Assembly (NCBI GenBank): GCA_946403625.1 | Contig: CAMJAP010000002.1 | Coordinates: 1-64,000 of the forward strand | Length of the DNA: 64,000 bases | DNA from: an uncultured Lachnospiraceae bacterium | Lineage (GTDB): Bacteria > Bacillota > Clostridia > Lachnospirales > Lachnospiraceae | Reading direction: 5' to 3' | Shown here: in pieces, positions 17,972 to 27,345 of the stretch | Layout of the letters: the number at the start of each line of letters is the position of its first letter | Numbering within the stretch: the stretch's first letter is position 1 | Notes under the pieces: model-generated | The model's input: only the letters and a program-made list of their open reading frames with translations | Databases searched by the model: none | What the model was told of the DNA's origin: nothing | Position numbers and translations under genes: made by a program

Positions 17972-19123
17972 ATGGAGACTATAGAAGACAGAAAAAAATA
18001 TATGCGGCGTGCGATCGAACTGGCGTGGGGCGGTATGGGATATGCAAGCCCCAATCCGATGGTGGGCGCCGTGATCGTAAAAGACGGCAGGATCATCGGG
18101 GAAGGCTTTCACCGAAGGTGCGGTGAACTCCACGCGGAACGCGATGCCTTTGCACATCTGACGGAGAATGCGAGAGGCGCTGAGATGTATGTGACGCTTG
18201 AGCCGTGCTGCCATTACGGAAAGCAACCGCCGTGCACGCTGGCGGTGGTGGAGCACGGGATCTCCAGGGTGTATGTCGGATCACGGGACCCCAATCCGCT
18301 GGTCTCCGGAAAGGGAGCAGCCTTCTTAAGAGAGAACGGCATCGAGGTGGTAGAGGATTTCCTGCGGGAGGAGTGTGACAAACTGAATCCCGAGTTCTTT
18401 CACTTCATCTCAACGGGAAAGCCCTATGTGGTGATGAAATATGCGATGACGGCCGATGGGAAGATCGCAACGAAGACCGGGGATTCCAAGTGGATCACAG
18501 GCGAGGCGGCACGGAAGAATGTGCACTTGGAGCGCAGCCGCTATGCAGCCATCCTGGCGGGGATCGGCACGGTGCTGGCAGATGATCCGATGCTGAATGC
18601 AAGGATTGATAGCAAAGAGACGCCGGGCGGATTTTTGGAAGAGTATAATGTAACGCTGCCGGATCCGGTTCACCAGCCGATCCGCGTGATCGTGGATGCA
18701 CACCTGCGCATACCGATGGATAGTAATATCGTCAAAACGGCACACGAGTACAGAACCATCCTTGCCTGTGTCGAAGCGCCGGAAGAGAAGAAGCAAAAGC
18801 TGACGGAGGCCTGTGTGGAAGTGATCTCACTTCCCGGAGAGGACGGAGAAGTCAGCCTGACTAAGTTGATGGACTACCTTGGCGAGAACAAGATCGCGAG
18901 CGTCTATATCGAGGGAGGCGGCACCGTTCACGAAGCGGCTGTCCGGGCCGGGATCGTGCAAAAGGTAAGTGCCTATATCGGACCGAAGATCTTCGGCGGC
19001 AGCGATGCCAAGACACCGGTGGAAGGCGGCGGATTTGCAAAAGTATCGGATTCGATGCAATTGCACCTGACGGGCCTGCATCAACTCGGCGAAGATGTCT
19101 GGTTAGAGTATGAGAGGAAATAA
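17972..19123 (+). CDS. ribD: Bifunctional riboflavin deaminase/reductase
   Basis: This catalyses two steps of riboflavin synthesis: deamination of the pyrimidine ring and NADPH reduction of the ribose side chain. The deaminase domain (1-145) carries the zinc site HAE and PCCHYGKQPPC; the reductase domain (about 150-383) opens KPYVVMKYAMTADGKIATKTGDSKWITG. The ORF track runs back through the riboswitch to 17867, but the first start after the terminator is ATG 17972, giving 383 residues. ribE starts three bases after the stop. Confidence 0.96.
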   Translation: METIEDRKKYMRRAIELAWGGMGYASPNPMVGAVIVKDGRIIGEGFHRRCGELHAERDAFAHLTENARGAEMYVTLEPCCHYGKQPPCTLAVVEHGISRVYVGSRDPNPLVSGKGAAFLRENGIEVVEDFLREECDKLNPEFFHFISTGKPYVVMKYAMTADGKIATKTGDSKWITGEAARKNVHLERSRYAAILAGIGTVLADDPMLNARIDSKETPGGFLEEYNVTLPDPVHQPIRVIVDAHLRIPMDSNIVKTAHEYRTILACVEAPEEKKQKLTEACVEVISLPGEDGEVSLTKLMDYLGENKIASVYIEGGGTVHEAAVRAGIVQKVSAYIGPKIFGGSDAKTPVEGGGFAKVSDSMQLHLTGLHQLGEDVWLEYERK

Positions 19124-19126
19124 AAA

Positions 19127-19768
19127 ATGTTTACAGGGATCATAGAAGAGACGGGGAGCGTTGCAAGAGTGTTGCAGGGCGGCACGTCGGGAGAGATCAA
19201 GATCAATGCATCCTGTGTACTGGAAGGGACTAAGCTGGGCGATTCCATCGCGGTGAACGGTGTGTGCCTGACCGTGACGGGATTGTACGATGACGGCTTT
19301 ACGGCAGATGTGATGCCGGAGACACTGCGGCGCAGTAATCTCGGAATGCTGCGATCCGGGGACAAAGTGAATCTGGAACGGGCGATGGCCGCGGACGGAC
19401 GCTTTGGCGGACACATCGTATCGGGGCACATCGACGGCACCGGAGATATCGTCTCACTTCGGAACGAGGGCAATGCCGTGTGGGTGCGGATCCGCGCAAA
19501 GGACGAGATCCTGGGCCTTATTGTGGAAAAGGGATCGATCACCATTGACGGTATCAGCCTGACGGTAGCGACACTGGCAAGCGATCATTTTGAGGTGTCG
19601 ATCATACCGCACACGGGAGCGCAGACGACGCTTTTGAAAAAGAAGCCGGGGGATAAAGTGAACCTGGAGAATGATATCATCGGAAAATACGTGCAGCGGC
19701 TGCTGGGAAAGAGTACGGGGAACGGCGGCATCACGGCGGATTTTCTGGCGGAACACGGATTTTTTTAA
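19127..19768 (+). CDS. ribE: Riboflavin synthase alpha chain
   Basis: This converts two 6,7-dimethyl-8-ribityllumazine molecules into riboflavin and the pyrimidine substrate. It has 213 residues in two lumazine-binding repeats: MFTGIIEETGSV at the start and a second copy from about residue 97. Conserved signatures include VNGVCLTV, VSGHIDGTG and IDGISLTV. The gene overlaps neither neighbour; ribBA begins 22 bases later with GGAGGAACG. Confidence 0.97.
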   Translation: MFTGIIEETGSVARVLQGGTSGEIKINASCVLEGTKLGDSIAVNGVCLTVTGLYDDGFTADVMPETLRRSNLGMLRSGDKVNLERAMAADGRFGGHIVSGHIDGTGDIVSLRNEGNAVWVRIRAKDEILGLIVEKGSITIDGISLTVATLASDHFEVSIIPHTGAQTTLLKKKPGDKVNLENDIIGKYVQRLLGKSTGNGGITADFLAEHGFF

Positions 19769-19790
19769 ATAATGTTGGAGGAACGATAAA

Positions 19791-21005
19791 ATGGCATTTC
19801 AGTACAATACGATCCCGGAGGCATTGGAAGCATTGCGCAACGGGAAGCTGATCATGTGCACCGACGATCCGGAACGGGAGAACGAAGGCGATCTGATCTG
19901 TGCGGCAGAGTTTGCGACCAGAGAAAACGTAAACTTTATGGCGACTTACGGCAAGGGGCTGATCTGCACCCCCATGTCCAAGGAGATCGCAGATCGTTTG
20001 AACCTTCCGCAGATGGTATCGGAGAACACGGACAATCACTGCACCGCATTTACGGTTTCCATCGATCATATCGACACCACGACGGGGATCAGCGCGGAAG
20101 AGCGCGGATACACCTGCCGCAAACTGTGTGATAAGAATACCAAGGCATCCGATCTGCGCAGACCGGGCCATGTATTTCCGCTGACCTCCAGACACGGCGG
20201 TGTGCTGGTGCGGAACGGACATACGGAAGCAACAGTGGATCTGTGCCGGCTGGCGGGACTGACCGAGTGCGGACTGTGCTGCGAGATCATGCGCGAAGAC
20301 GGTACGATGATGCGTACCGAGGAATTGCAGGCGATGGCGCAGGAACACAATCTTGTATTTATCACGATTCAGGAGTTGCAGGATTACCTGCGTCGTTATG
20401 AGAACCATATGATCCTGGAAGCTTCGGCCAAGTTGCCGACCTCCCACGGAGAGTTCCGGATCAACGGCTATGTCAACGATATCAGCGGAGAGCATCATGT
20501 GGCGCTGATCTGCGGCGAGATCGGAGACGGGGAAGACATCCTTTGCCGCGTGCATTCGGAATGCCTGACCGGTGATGTCTTCGGCTCTGCCAGATGCGAC
20601 TGCGGTCCCCAGCTGGCAAAGGCCATGGAGATGGTACAGAAGGAAGGACGCGGTATCATCCTTTATATGCGTCAGGAAGGACGCGGCATCGGCCTGATCA
20701 ACAAACTGAAAGCTTATGAGTTGCAGGAAAAAGGTTTTGATACCGTAGATGCCAATATCAAGCTGGGCTTTGCGCCGGACCTGCGCGAATACTGGAACGG
20801 AGCGCAGATCCTGCAGAATCTGGGAGTAAAATCCCTGCGGCTGCTGACCAACAACCCGGAGAAGATCTACGGATTGGAAGGGTTCAATTTCAAGATCAAG
20901 GAGCGTGTGCCCATCGAGATCGAGCCCGGAAAGTACGATGAGTTTTATCTGGAGACCAAGCAGAAGCGAATGGGACACATCTTCCAGCAGATCAAACTCG
21001 GATAA
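19791..21005 (+). CDS. ribBA: Bifunctional 3,4-dihydroxy-2-butanone 4-phosphate synthase / GTP cyclohydrolase II
   Basis: This supplies both precursors of riboflavin. Residues 1-200 are the RibB domain ([33 protein letters not shown]). Residues 205-404 are the RibA domain with the zinc cysteines in [20 protein letters not shown] and the catalytic [19 protein letters not shown]. The fused 404-residue form is normal for Bacillota. Confidence 0.97.
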   Translation: MAFQYNTIPEALEALRNGKLIMCTDDPERENEGDLICAAEFATRENVNFMATYGKGLICTPMSKEIADRLNLPQMVSENTDNHCTAFTVSIDHIDTTTGISAEERGYTCRKLCDKNTKASDLRRPGHVFPLTSRHGGVLVRNGHTEATVDLCRLAGLTECGLCCEIMREDGTMMRTEELQAMAQEHNLVFITIQELQDYLRRYENHMILEASAKLPTSHGEFRINGYVNDISGEHHVALICGEIGDGEDILCRVHSECLTGDVFGSARCDCGPQLAKAMEMVQKEGRGIILYMRQEGRGIGLINKLKAYELQEKGFDTVDANIKLGFAPDLREYWNGAQILQNLGVKSLRLLTNNPEKIYGLEGFNFKIKERVPIEIEPGKYDEFYLETKQKRMGHIFQQIKLG

Positions 21006-21041
21006 AAAGCAGAATAATAAAACAGTAAAGGAGATAAAACA

Positions 21042-21512
21042 ATGAGTATCAATCTGATCGAAGGAAAAGTAGTTGCCAAGAAGGGGCTGCGCGTAGGTAT
21101 CGTGGCATCCCGTTTCAACAGCTTTATCGTACAGAAGCTGCTGGATGGTGCAGTAGACGGCCTGGTGCGTCACGGCGTGGAAGAAAAGAATATTTCCGCA
21201 ATGTGGGTACCGGGAGCATTTGAGATCCCGCTGGCTGCCAAGAAGATGGCAGAGTCCGACAAGTACGACGCCGTGATCGCGGTAGGTGCGGTGATCCGCG
21301 GATCCACAACACATTATGATTATGTATGCGCAGAAGTGTCCAAGGGCATTGCAAGCGTATCTCTTTCCGCAAACAAGCCGGTACTCTTTGGCGTGATCAC
21401 AACGGAAAACATCGAGCAGGCGATCGAGCGTGCCGGTTCCAAGGCGGGCAACAAAGGCTATGACTGCGCGCTGGCAGCCATCGAAATGGTGAATGCACTG
21501 GAGCTGGTTTAA
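21042..21512 (+). CDS. ribH: 6,7-dimethyl-8-ribityllumazine synthase
   Basis: This condenses the pyrimidine diamine with dihydroxybutanone phosphate. At 156 residues it has the family motifs [55 protein letters not shown] and [25 protein letters not shown] precedes ATG. A HAD phosphatase gene follows three bases after the stop. Confidence 0.97.
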   Translation: MSINLIEGKVVAKKGLRVGIVASRFNSFIVQKLLDGAVDGLVRHGVEEKNISAMWVPGAFEIPLAAKKMAESDKYDAVIAVGAVIRGSTTHYDYVCAEVSKGIASVSLSANKPVLFGVITTENIEQAIERAGSKAGNKGYDCALAAIEMVNALELV

Positions 21513-21515
21513 TTC

Positions 21516-22160
21516 ATGATCCGGACGCTGATCTTTGATTATGACGGAACGATCCACAATACGAAGCATCTCTACGGGGAGGCGTTTCGAAGTGCGTATT
21601 CCTATCTGGTAAGCCACGGCCTGGCACCGGAGCGGGAGTATACGGATGAGGAGACGAGCATTTACCTCGGGATGACCAAGTATGAGATGTGGGAGACCTT
21701 CCGGCCGGATCTGCCGGCAGAAGTAAAAGAGCACTGTGGCAGTCTGATCGGCAGGGCAATGGACGATTATGTGCTGGAAGGACGGGCAATCCTGTATCCG
21801 CGTGCGATGGAGACGCTCCGGTACCTGAAGGACAAGGGCTATCATCTGCTGATCCTGTCCAACTGCCGTATTTCCTATATGGATGCCCATCGAAAGGCGT
21901 TTCATCTGGATGAGGTGATCGAGGAATATTTCACTGCGGAAGCGTATGACTATATTCCGAAAGAAGAGATCTTTTTAAAGATTCGGGAAAAGTATCCGGG
22001 GGAATATGCGGTCATCGGGGATCGGGATAAGGATATCAAAACCGCCATCGTTCACGGACTGCACTCGGTCGGCTGTACCTACGGGTTTGCGGCGGAGGGA
22101 GAACTGGATGCGGCAGAGATCTGCATCGGGGACATCGCGGAGTTGCGGCAGTTCTTTTAG
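21516..22160 (+). CDS. HAD-family phosphatase, candidate riboflavin-pathway phosphatase
   Basis: This 214-residue HAD hydrolase has motif I DYDGTIHN (residues 8-15), motif II LSNC near 112, a lysine in YIPKEE, and motif III VIGDRDKDIKTA near 168. It begins three bases after ribH and is the last gene before a new promoter. It therefore probably belongs to the riboflavin operon. Bacterial riboflavin synthesis needs a HAD phosphatase for the ribitylamino-uracil phosphate, and this is a fair candidate by context. A general phosphoglycolate-type phosphatase is the alternative. Confidence 0.85.
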   Translation: MIRTLIFDYDGTIHNTKHLYGEAFRSAYSYLVSHGLAPEREYTDEETSIYLGMTKYEMWETFRPDLPAEVKEHCGSLIGRAMDDYVLEGRAILYPRAMETLRYLKDKGYHLLILSNCRISYMDAHRKAFHLDEVIEEYFTAEAYDYIPKEEIFLKIREKYPGEYAVIGDRDKDIKTAIVHGLHSVGCTYGFAAEGELDAAEICIGDIAELRQFF

Positions 22161-22167
22161 ATTGACC

Positions 22168-22196
22168 TTGCCAATGGGAATGATTTGTTGTATAGT
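22168..22196 (+). promoter_or_regulatory. SigA promoter of argG
   Basis: TTGCCA, 17 bases, TATAGT lies 51 bases before the argG start and only seven bases after the preceding stop. Confidence 0.6.
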
Positions 22197-22247
22197 AACT
22201 TTGATTTTGGAGAAATCTATTTATTTAAGAAAAGAGAGGAAAAGATC

Positions 22248-23468
22248 ATGGCAAAAGAAAAAGTAATCCTTGCTTATTCCGGCGGTCTTGATACTACCGC
22301 CATCATTCCGTGGTTGAAAGAGAATTTTGACTACGAAGTAGTTTGTGTCTGCATCGACTGCGGTCAGGCAGAGGAGCTGGACGGCCTTGAGGAGCGTGCA
22401 AAGTTCTGCGGCGCTGAGAAGCTGTACATCCTGGATGTAACCGATGAGTTCGCAGATGAGTATATCGTTCCCTGCGTTCAGGCACACGCTGTATATGAGA
22501 ACAAGTATCTGCTGGGTACCTCTATGGCTCGTCCGCTGATCGCAAAGAAGCTGGTGGAGATCGCTCGTAAGGAAGGCGCAGCAGCCATCTGCCACGGCGC
22601 TACCGGTAAGGGTAATGACCAGATCCGTTTCGAGCTGGGTATCAAGGCTCTGGCTCCGGACATCAAGATCATCGCTGCATGGCGTAATGACAAGTGGACC
22701 ATGGATTCCCGTGAGTCCGAGATCGAATACTGCAAGGCACACGGCATCGACCTGCCGTTCTCCGCGGATTCCAGCTACAGCCGTGACCGTAACCTGTGGC
22801 ACATCAGCCATGAAGGTCTGGAACTGGAAGATCCGGCAAATATGCCGAACTACGATCATCTGCTTGTATTGGGCACCACTCCGGAAAAGGCTCCGGAAGA
22901 GGGCGAGTTTGTAACCATCTCCTTCGAGAAGGGTATTCCGACTGCAGTAAACGGCGAGAAGATGAAGGTATCCGACGTGATCCGCAAGCTGAACGAGCTG
23001 GGCGGCAAGCACGGTATCGGTATCATCGATATCGTTGAGAACCGTGTGGTTGGTATGAAGAGCCGCGGCGTATATGAGACACCGGGTGGAACCATTCTGT
23101 ACGAAGCACATCAGCAGCTGGAAGAGCTGATCCTGGATCGTGAGACCACCAAGACCAAGTTGGATATGGGCAACCTGTTTGCACAGATCGTATACGAAGG
23201 AAAGTGGTTTACCCCGCTGCGCGAAGCAGTACAGGCTTTCATCGAGAGCACACAGAAGTATGTGACCGGTGAAGTGAAGTTCAAACTTTACAAGGGCAAC
23301 ATCATCAAGGCAGGCGAGACTTCTCCGTACTCCCTGTACAATGAGAGCATTGCATCCTTTACTACCGGTGATCTGTATGATCATCACGATGCAGAGGGCT
23401 TTATCAACCTGTTTGGTCTGGCAAGCAAAGTCCGCGGCATGAAGCAGCAGGAACTGAACAAGAAATAA
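22248..23468 (+). CDS. argG: Argininosuccinate synthase
   Basis: This joins citrulline and aspartate using ATP. The product has 406 residues from ATG 22248 (GAGAGGAAAAG upstream); the track's 22185 start precedes the ribosome site. Motifs include the ATP-binding AYSGGLDTTAIIPWL, CHGATGKGNDQIRFE and SRGVYETPGGTILYEAHQQLE. It is a single-gene unit with its own promoter and terminator. Codon choice (more GCT, CGT and TCC) differs from its neighbours and suggests high expression. argH is not in the window. Confidence 0.97.
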   Translation: MAKEKVILAYSGGLDTTAIIPWLKENFDYEVVCVCIDCGQAEELDGLEERAKFCGAEKLYILDVTDEFADEYIVPCVQAHAVYENKYLLGTSMARPLIAKKLVEIARKEGAAAICHGATGKGNDQIRFELGIKALAPDIKIIAAWRNDKWTMDSRESEIEYCKAHGIDLPFSADSSYSRDRNLWHISHEGLELEDPANMPNYDHLLVLGTTPEKAPEEGEFVTISFEKGIPTAVNGEKMKVSDVIRKLNELGGKHGIGIIDIVENRVVGMKSRGVYETPGGTILYEAHQQLEELILDRETTKTKLDMGNLFAQIVYEGKWFTPLREAVQAFIESTQKYVTGEVKFKLYKGNIIKAGETSPYSLYNESIASFTTGDLYDHHDAEGFINLFGLASKVRGMKQQELNKK

Positions 23469-23483
23469 TCATTCGTTTTATAC

Positions 23484-23538
23484 GGGCAGAACATACTCCG
23501 AGGACCAGTTTATTTCGGGGGGAGTTCTGCCCTTTTCT
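23484..23538 (+). terminator. Terminator after argG
   Basis: GGGCAGAAC pairs with GTTCTGCCC, with a second inner pairing ACTCC/GGAGT, followed by TTTTCT. Confidence 0.75.
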
Positions 23539-23564
23539 ACTACAGACAAATTTTCGGTATCTAT

Positions 23565-23855
23565 ATGAACGTAATACAGATTATTGCCGTCTATCTGGCA
23601 GTTTTGAATATTATCGCATTTGCAGCAATGGGGGCTGATAAATGGAAGGCGATCCATCACGCGTGGCGCATCCCGGAAGCAGTCCTTTTTCTTGTGGTGA
23701 TCCTGGGCGGAAGTCTGGGCGGTTTTGTTGCGATGCATCTGTTTCACCACAAAACAAAACACTGGTATTTCCGCTACGGATTTCCGGTGATCCTGGCATT
23801 GCATCTGATCGGCGGGGCCTATCTGATCGGCGCGGGAAATATTGTGATCATGTGA
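23565..23855 (+). CDS. DUF1294 small membrane protein
   Basis: This 96-residue protein has four hydrophobic segments. It carries the DUF1294 pattern: a start helix, then MGADKWKAIHHAWRIPEAVLF, LGGSLGGFVAMHLFHHKTKHWYFRYGFP. The family is widespread and uncharacterised. It ends eight bases before trkA. The ribosome site is poor, which leaves the exact start a little uncertain. Confidence 0.85.
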   Translation: MNVIQIIAVYLAVLNIIAFAAMGADKWKAIHHAWRIPEAVLFLVVILGGSLGGFVAMHLFHHKTKHWYFRYGFPVILALHLIGGAYLIGAGNIVIM

Positions 23856-23862
23856 GGTTTTT

Positions 23863-25218
23863 ATGAAGATCATTATTGTCGGCTGTGGTCGTGTGGGTTA
23901 TGACCTGGCCAAACAGCTTTCGGAAGAAAAACACGATATCACCATTATCGACACCAATGCGGACAAGCTGGAACGCACTTTGGCAGTTCTGGATGTGCAG
24001 GGCGTAGAAGGCAACGGTACTTCGTATCGTGTACAGTTGGAGGCAGGCGCAAGGGACTGCGACTTTATGGTGGCAGTGACCGGGCAGGACGAAGTAAACC
24101 TGCTGTGCTGTCTGATGGCCAAAAAAGCCGGCAGCCGTCATGCCATTGCGCGTGTACGTAACCCGATCTATAACGAAGAGATCGGTTATCTGACCGATGA
24201 ATTCGGGCTTTCCATGACGATCAATCCGGAGCTGGCCTGCGCGGAGAATATCGCGAAACTGATCGAGGTGCCCAGTGCGCTGGATATCACGACATTTGCG
24301 AAGGGGCAGATCGACCTGATCAAACTGCCGATTCCGAAGGACAGCCCGATCCACGATATGACGGTTTTCGATTTTTCCAATCACACCGGACATACCACTC
24401 TGATCACGGCGATCGAGCGGGACAAGCAGGTGATCATCCCCAACGGTCATACCGTACTCAAGGGAGGGGACGATATGTATGTCATCGCCCGTACCAGAGA
24501 GATCCACAAGCTGTTACCCAAGATCGGTATCCCGTCCAAACCGATCCGATCCGTACTGATCGCAGGCGGCGGTACCACGGCCTACTATCTGGCAGAGAAA
24601 CTTTCGGATCTGCCGATCGATGTGAAGATCATCGAGATCGATCGCAGTCGTTGTGAGGCGCTGAGCGAACAGTTGCCCAAAGCTATGATCATCAACGGAA
24701 ACGCTACGGATCGTCAGTTGTTGATGGAAGAGGGGATCACGGAAAAAGACGCCGTGGTATCCTTAACGGATCTGGACGAAGAAAATATGGTGCTTTCCTT
24801 ATTCTGCAGCAAGGTGGGGAAAGGCAAGACCATCACAAGACTGAATACGATCGCTTTTGACGAGGTACTGGCGGATCTGCCCATCGGTGCGGTGGTCAGC
24901 CCCAAGGCGATCACGACCAAGATGATCCTGCAGTACGTGCGTGCGCTGCAGAATGCGCATGGCAATAATATCGAGACCCTGTACCGTATTTTGGGCGGAC
25001 GTGTGGAAGTATTGGAATTCCGGGTACGCAAGGATGCAAACGTAACCGACACGCCGCTGATGGATCTGCAGCTGAAAAAGAATCTGCTGGTCTGCGCGAT
25101 CATGCGTGGCGGCGATATTATCACCCCGGGCGGTAAAGATGAGATTCACGCCGGTGACCGCGTGATCATTGTAACCACGCAATTGGGGCTGAAAGATATT
25201 AGTGAGATTTTGGCATGA
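23863..25218 (+). CDS. trkA: Trk potassium uptake regulatory subunit TrkA
   Basis: This is the cytoplasmic gating subunit of the Trk K+ channel. The 451 residues form two RCK (NAD-binding plus TrkA_C) units: KIIIVGCGRVGYDLAKQL at residue 2 and SVLIAGGGTTAYYLAEKL near 227, each with a C-terminal ligand-binding domain. Such subunits bind nucleotides and, in many Bacillota, cyclic-di-AMP. The trkA stop overlaps the trkH start by four bases (ATGA), so the two are coupled. Confidence 0.96.
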   Translation: MKIIIVGCGRVGYDLAKQLSEEKHDITIIDTNADKLERTLAVLDVQGVEGNGTSYRVQLEAGARDCDFMVAVTGQDEVNLLCCLMAKKAGSRHAIARVRNPIYNEEIGYLTDEFGLSMTINPELACAENIAKLIEVPSALDITTFAKGQIDLIKLPIPKDSPIHDMTVFDFSNHTGHTTLITAIERDKQVIIPNGHTVLKGGDDMYVIARTREIHKLLPKIGIPSKPIRSVLIAGGGTTAYYLAEKLSDLPIDVKIIEIDRSRCEALSEQLPKAMIINGNATDRQLLMEEGITEKDAVVSLTDLDEENMVLSLFCSKVGKGKTITRLNTIAFDEVLADLPIGAVVSPKAITTKMILQYVRALQNAHGNNIETLYRILGGRVEVLEFRVRKDANVTDTPLMDLQLKKNLLVCAIMRGGDIITPGGKDEIHAGDRVIIVTTQLGLKDISEILA

Positions 25219-26660
25219 ATTACGGAATGATCATTTATCTGCTGGGACGGGTGCTGGAAATCGTCGGTGTGATGATGGCCTGTCCTTATGCGGTATCTTT
25301 ATACTATCACGAAAGTAACGGTGTTTTATTCCTGGGCTGCGGAGCCGCGATGCTGGTTGCGGGCGCCTTGGTCTGTGCCCTGATCAAGCCGAAGAATAAA
25401 GCGTTTTATGCAAGAGAAGGCTTTGTCATGACTTCTCTCAGCTGGCTGTTGCTTTCCGTGGGCGGTTGTCTTCCGTTCTATTTGAGCGGTGAGATCCCGT
25501 CATTCACGGATGCGTTGTTTGAGTGTATCTCCGGATTCACGACGACCGGAGCATCCGTCGTACCGGCCGTGGAAGACCTTTCCCATTGTATGAACTTTTG
25601 GCGCTGCTTCATCCAGCTGATCGGCGGCATGGGCGTGCTTGTGTTTATGCTGGCACTGATCCCCTCCACCGGCGGGCAGGATCTGTATATTATGAAGGCA
25701 GAGAGCCCGGGCCCCAGCGTCGGCAAGATGGCTCCGAAGGTACGTCAGACGGCATTCTATCTGTACGTGATCTATTTTACCCTGACAACGTTGGAGATTG
25801 TCTGCCTGATCATTGCGGGATGCCCTGTATTTGACAGCATCTGTACGGCGTTTACCACCACCAGCACCGGTGGTTTCGGTGTGCGCAATACATCCCTGAC
25901 GGACTACAATACAGCGGTACAGTATGTAGTTGCGTGCTTCCTGTTTTTTGCAGGTTTCAATTACAACTTTTTCTTTTACCTTTGGCTGCGCAAATGGAAG
26001 GATGCGTTCCGCTCGGAAGAGATCCGGCTCTATACCGGGATCTTTTGGTGTTCGGTTCTTCTGATCACCGCCAACATCGTTTTGAACAACGGTTATGATC
26101 TGGAATCGGGCTTCCGTAATGCGTTTTTCCAGGTGGGTTCGATCATCACAACCGCCGGATTTTCATCGGCAGACTTTGATCAGTGGCACTCATTTTCGCG
26201 TGAGATCATGATTGTCTTGATGCTCATCGGCGGATGCGCGGGTTCGACCTGCGGCGGTATCAAGATCTCCCGTATCCTGATCTACTTAAAGGCACTGAAG
26301 AAGGAGCTTTCCCAGCTTTGCCATCCGCGCAGTGTCAAGGTGCTGACCCTGGAAGGCAAGACGATCCCGCACGCCGTACTCCGGTCTGCGAATATCTTTT
26401 TGATCACATACGCATCCTTGTTTATCTTTTCCATACTGCTCATCAGTCTGGAAGGGTATGATTTTACGACCAATTTTACGGCAGTAGCATCGGCACTCGG
26501 CAACATCGGTCCCGGCTTTTCCTTAGTCGGCCCGACCCGGAACTTTGCGTTCTTCTCGCCGATCTCCAAATTCGTGCTGATGTTTGATATGCTGGCCGGC
26601 CGTCTCGAACTTTTCCCGCTGTTGGTAATGTTCAGCCCGGCTACATGGAAGCGGAACTAA
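25215..26660 (+). CDS. trkH: Trk potassium uptake membrane subunit TrkH
   Basis: This is the K+ pore of the Trk system. The 481 residues have about ten TM segments and four selectivity-filter repeats, recognisable as FTTTGASVV, TTTSTGGFG, ITTAGFSS and GNIGPGF. The C-terminus is typical: KFVLMFDMLAGRLELFPLLVMFSPATWKRN. It is cotranscribed with trkA and followed by a terminator. Confidence 0.97.
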   Translation: MNYGMIIYLLGRVLEIVGVMMACPYAVSLYYHESNGVLFLGCGAAMLVAGALVCALIKPKNKAFYAREGFVMTSLSWLLLSVGGCLPFYLSGEIPSFTDALFECISGFTTTGASVVPAVEDLSHCMNFWRCFIQLIGGMGVLVFMLALIPSTGGQDLYIMKAESPGPSVGKMAPKVRQTAFYLYVIYFTLTTLEIVCLIIAGCPVFDSICTAFTTTSTGGFGVRNTSLTDYNTAVQYVVACFLFFAGFNYNFFFYLWLRKWKDAFRSEEIRLYTGIFWCSVLLITANIVLNNGYDLESGFRNAFFQVGSIITTAGFSSADFDQWHSFSREIMIVLMLIGGCAGSTCGGIKISRILIYLKALKKELSQLCHPRSVKVLTLEGKTIPHAVLRSANIFLITYASLFIFSILLISLEGYDFTTNFTAVASALGNIGPGFSLVGPTRNFAFFSPISKFVLMFDMLAGRLELFPLLVMFSPATWKRN

Positions 26661-26676
26661 GTATTACCCTTTGCTT

Positions 26677-26703
26677 TCCCCCTGCTCGCAGGGGGATTTC
26701 TTG
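26677..26703 (+). terminator. Terminator after trkH
   Basis: TCCCCCTG pairs with CAGGGGGA across CTCG, followed by TTTCTTG. Confidence 0.85.
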
Positions 26704-26766
26704 TGATGTAGTGGTATCGTTATCTGGCCTAATTAGCAAGTTTCACAGAATCAGATCATTATTTTC

Positions 26767-26794
26767 TTGCATTTTCCCCATAAGGCATTATAAT
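26767..26794 (+). promoter_or_regulatory. SigA promoter of the GNAT-argJBD unit
   Basis: TTGCAT, 16 bases, TATAAT lies 43 bases before ATG 26838. It is the first promoter after the trkH terminator. Confidence 0.65.
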
Positions 26795-26837
26795 ATAATA
26801 GTTATTCTATAGGTAGAAACAGGAATAGGTGTAAATT

Positions 26838-27284
26838 ATGCAGATTCGTACAATGGTGATCGAGGATTATGATAAGGTAAAGGCGCTTTGGATGACGATC
26901 CACGGCTTCGGTATCCGCAGCGTGGATGACTCCAGAGAGGGCGTGGAACGCTTTTTGCGTCGTAATCCCACCAGCAGTGTGGTGGCCGAAGAAGATGGCG
27001 AGATCATCGGAGCGATCTTGTGCGGACATGACGGACGGCGCGGGTGCCTCTACCATGTGTGCGTAGCGGAAGGACACCGACGACGAGGGATCGGAAAAGC
27101 CATGGTGGTATTTTGCATGAATGCCCTGAAGGCAGAGCAGATCAACAAGGTGTCGCTGATCGCATTTACACGAAATGATATCGGTAACGCTTTCTGGAAC
27201 TGCATCGGCTGGACGAAGCGCGAGGACTTGAACTATTACGACTTCACGCTCAACGAGGCGAATATCACGGCATTCAATCAGTAA
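26838..27284 (+). CDS. GNAT-family N-acetyltransferase
   Basis: This 148-residue single-domain acetyltransferase has the acetyl-CoA loop HRRRGIGKAM near residue 78 and strand VCVAEG just before it. Typical flanking elements are SSVVAEEDGEIIGAIL and NDIGNAFWNCIGWTKRED. The substrate cannot be read from sequence. It sits 61 bases upstream of argJ, so a role in acetylglutamate or arginine metabolism is possible. GNAT genes are promiscuous neighbours, so this stays inference. Confidence 0.85.
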   Translation: MQIRTMVIEDYDKVKALWMTIHGFGIRSVDDSREGVERFLRRNPTSSVVAEEDGEIIGAILCGHDGRRGCLYHVCVAEGHRRRGIGKAMVVFCMNALKAEQINKVSLIAFTRNDIGNAFWNCIGWTKREDLNYYDFTLNEANITAFNQ

Positions 27285-27345
27285 GAGATTGGCTTTTCCG
27301 TATATATAGTAACCGTTTAGTTGATATCGTATAGGAGAATATAGA

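Noticed and set aside
19731-21905. 724-residue minus-strand ORF opposite ribBA and ribH
   Set aside because: It is the antisense of two well-identified genes with no recognisable domain. Long antisense ORFs recur here opposite all high-GC3 genes.
22221-23387. 388-residue minus-strand ORF opposite argG
   Set aside because: argG is unambiguous; the antisense ORF has no start signal or family motif.
27285-27345. ArgR box or T-box before argJ
   Set aside because: The 61-base spacer shows no convincing paired operator half-sites and no T-box sequence.
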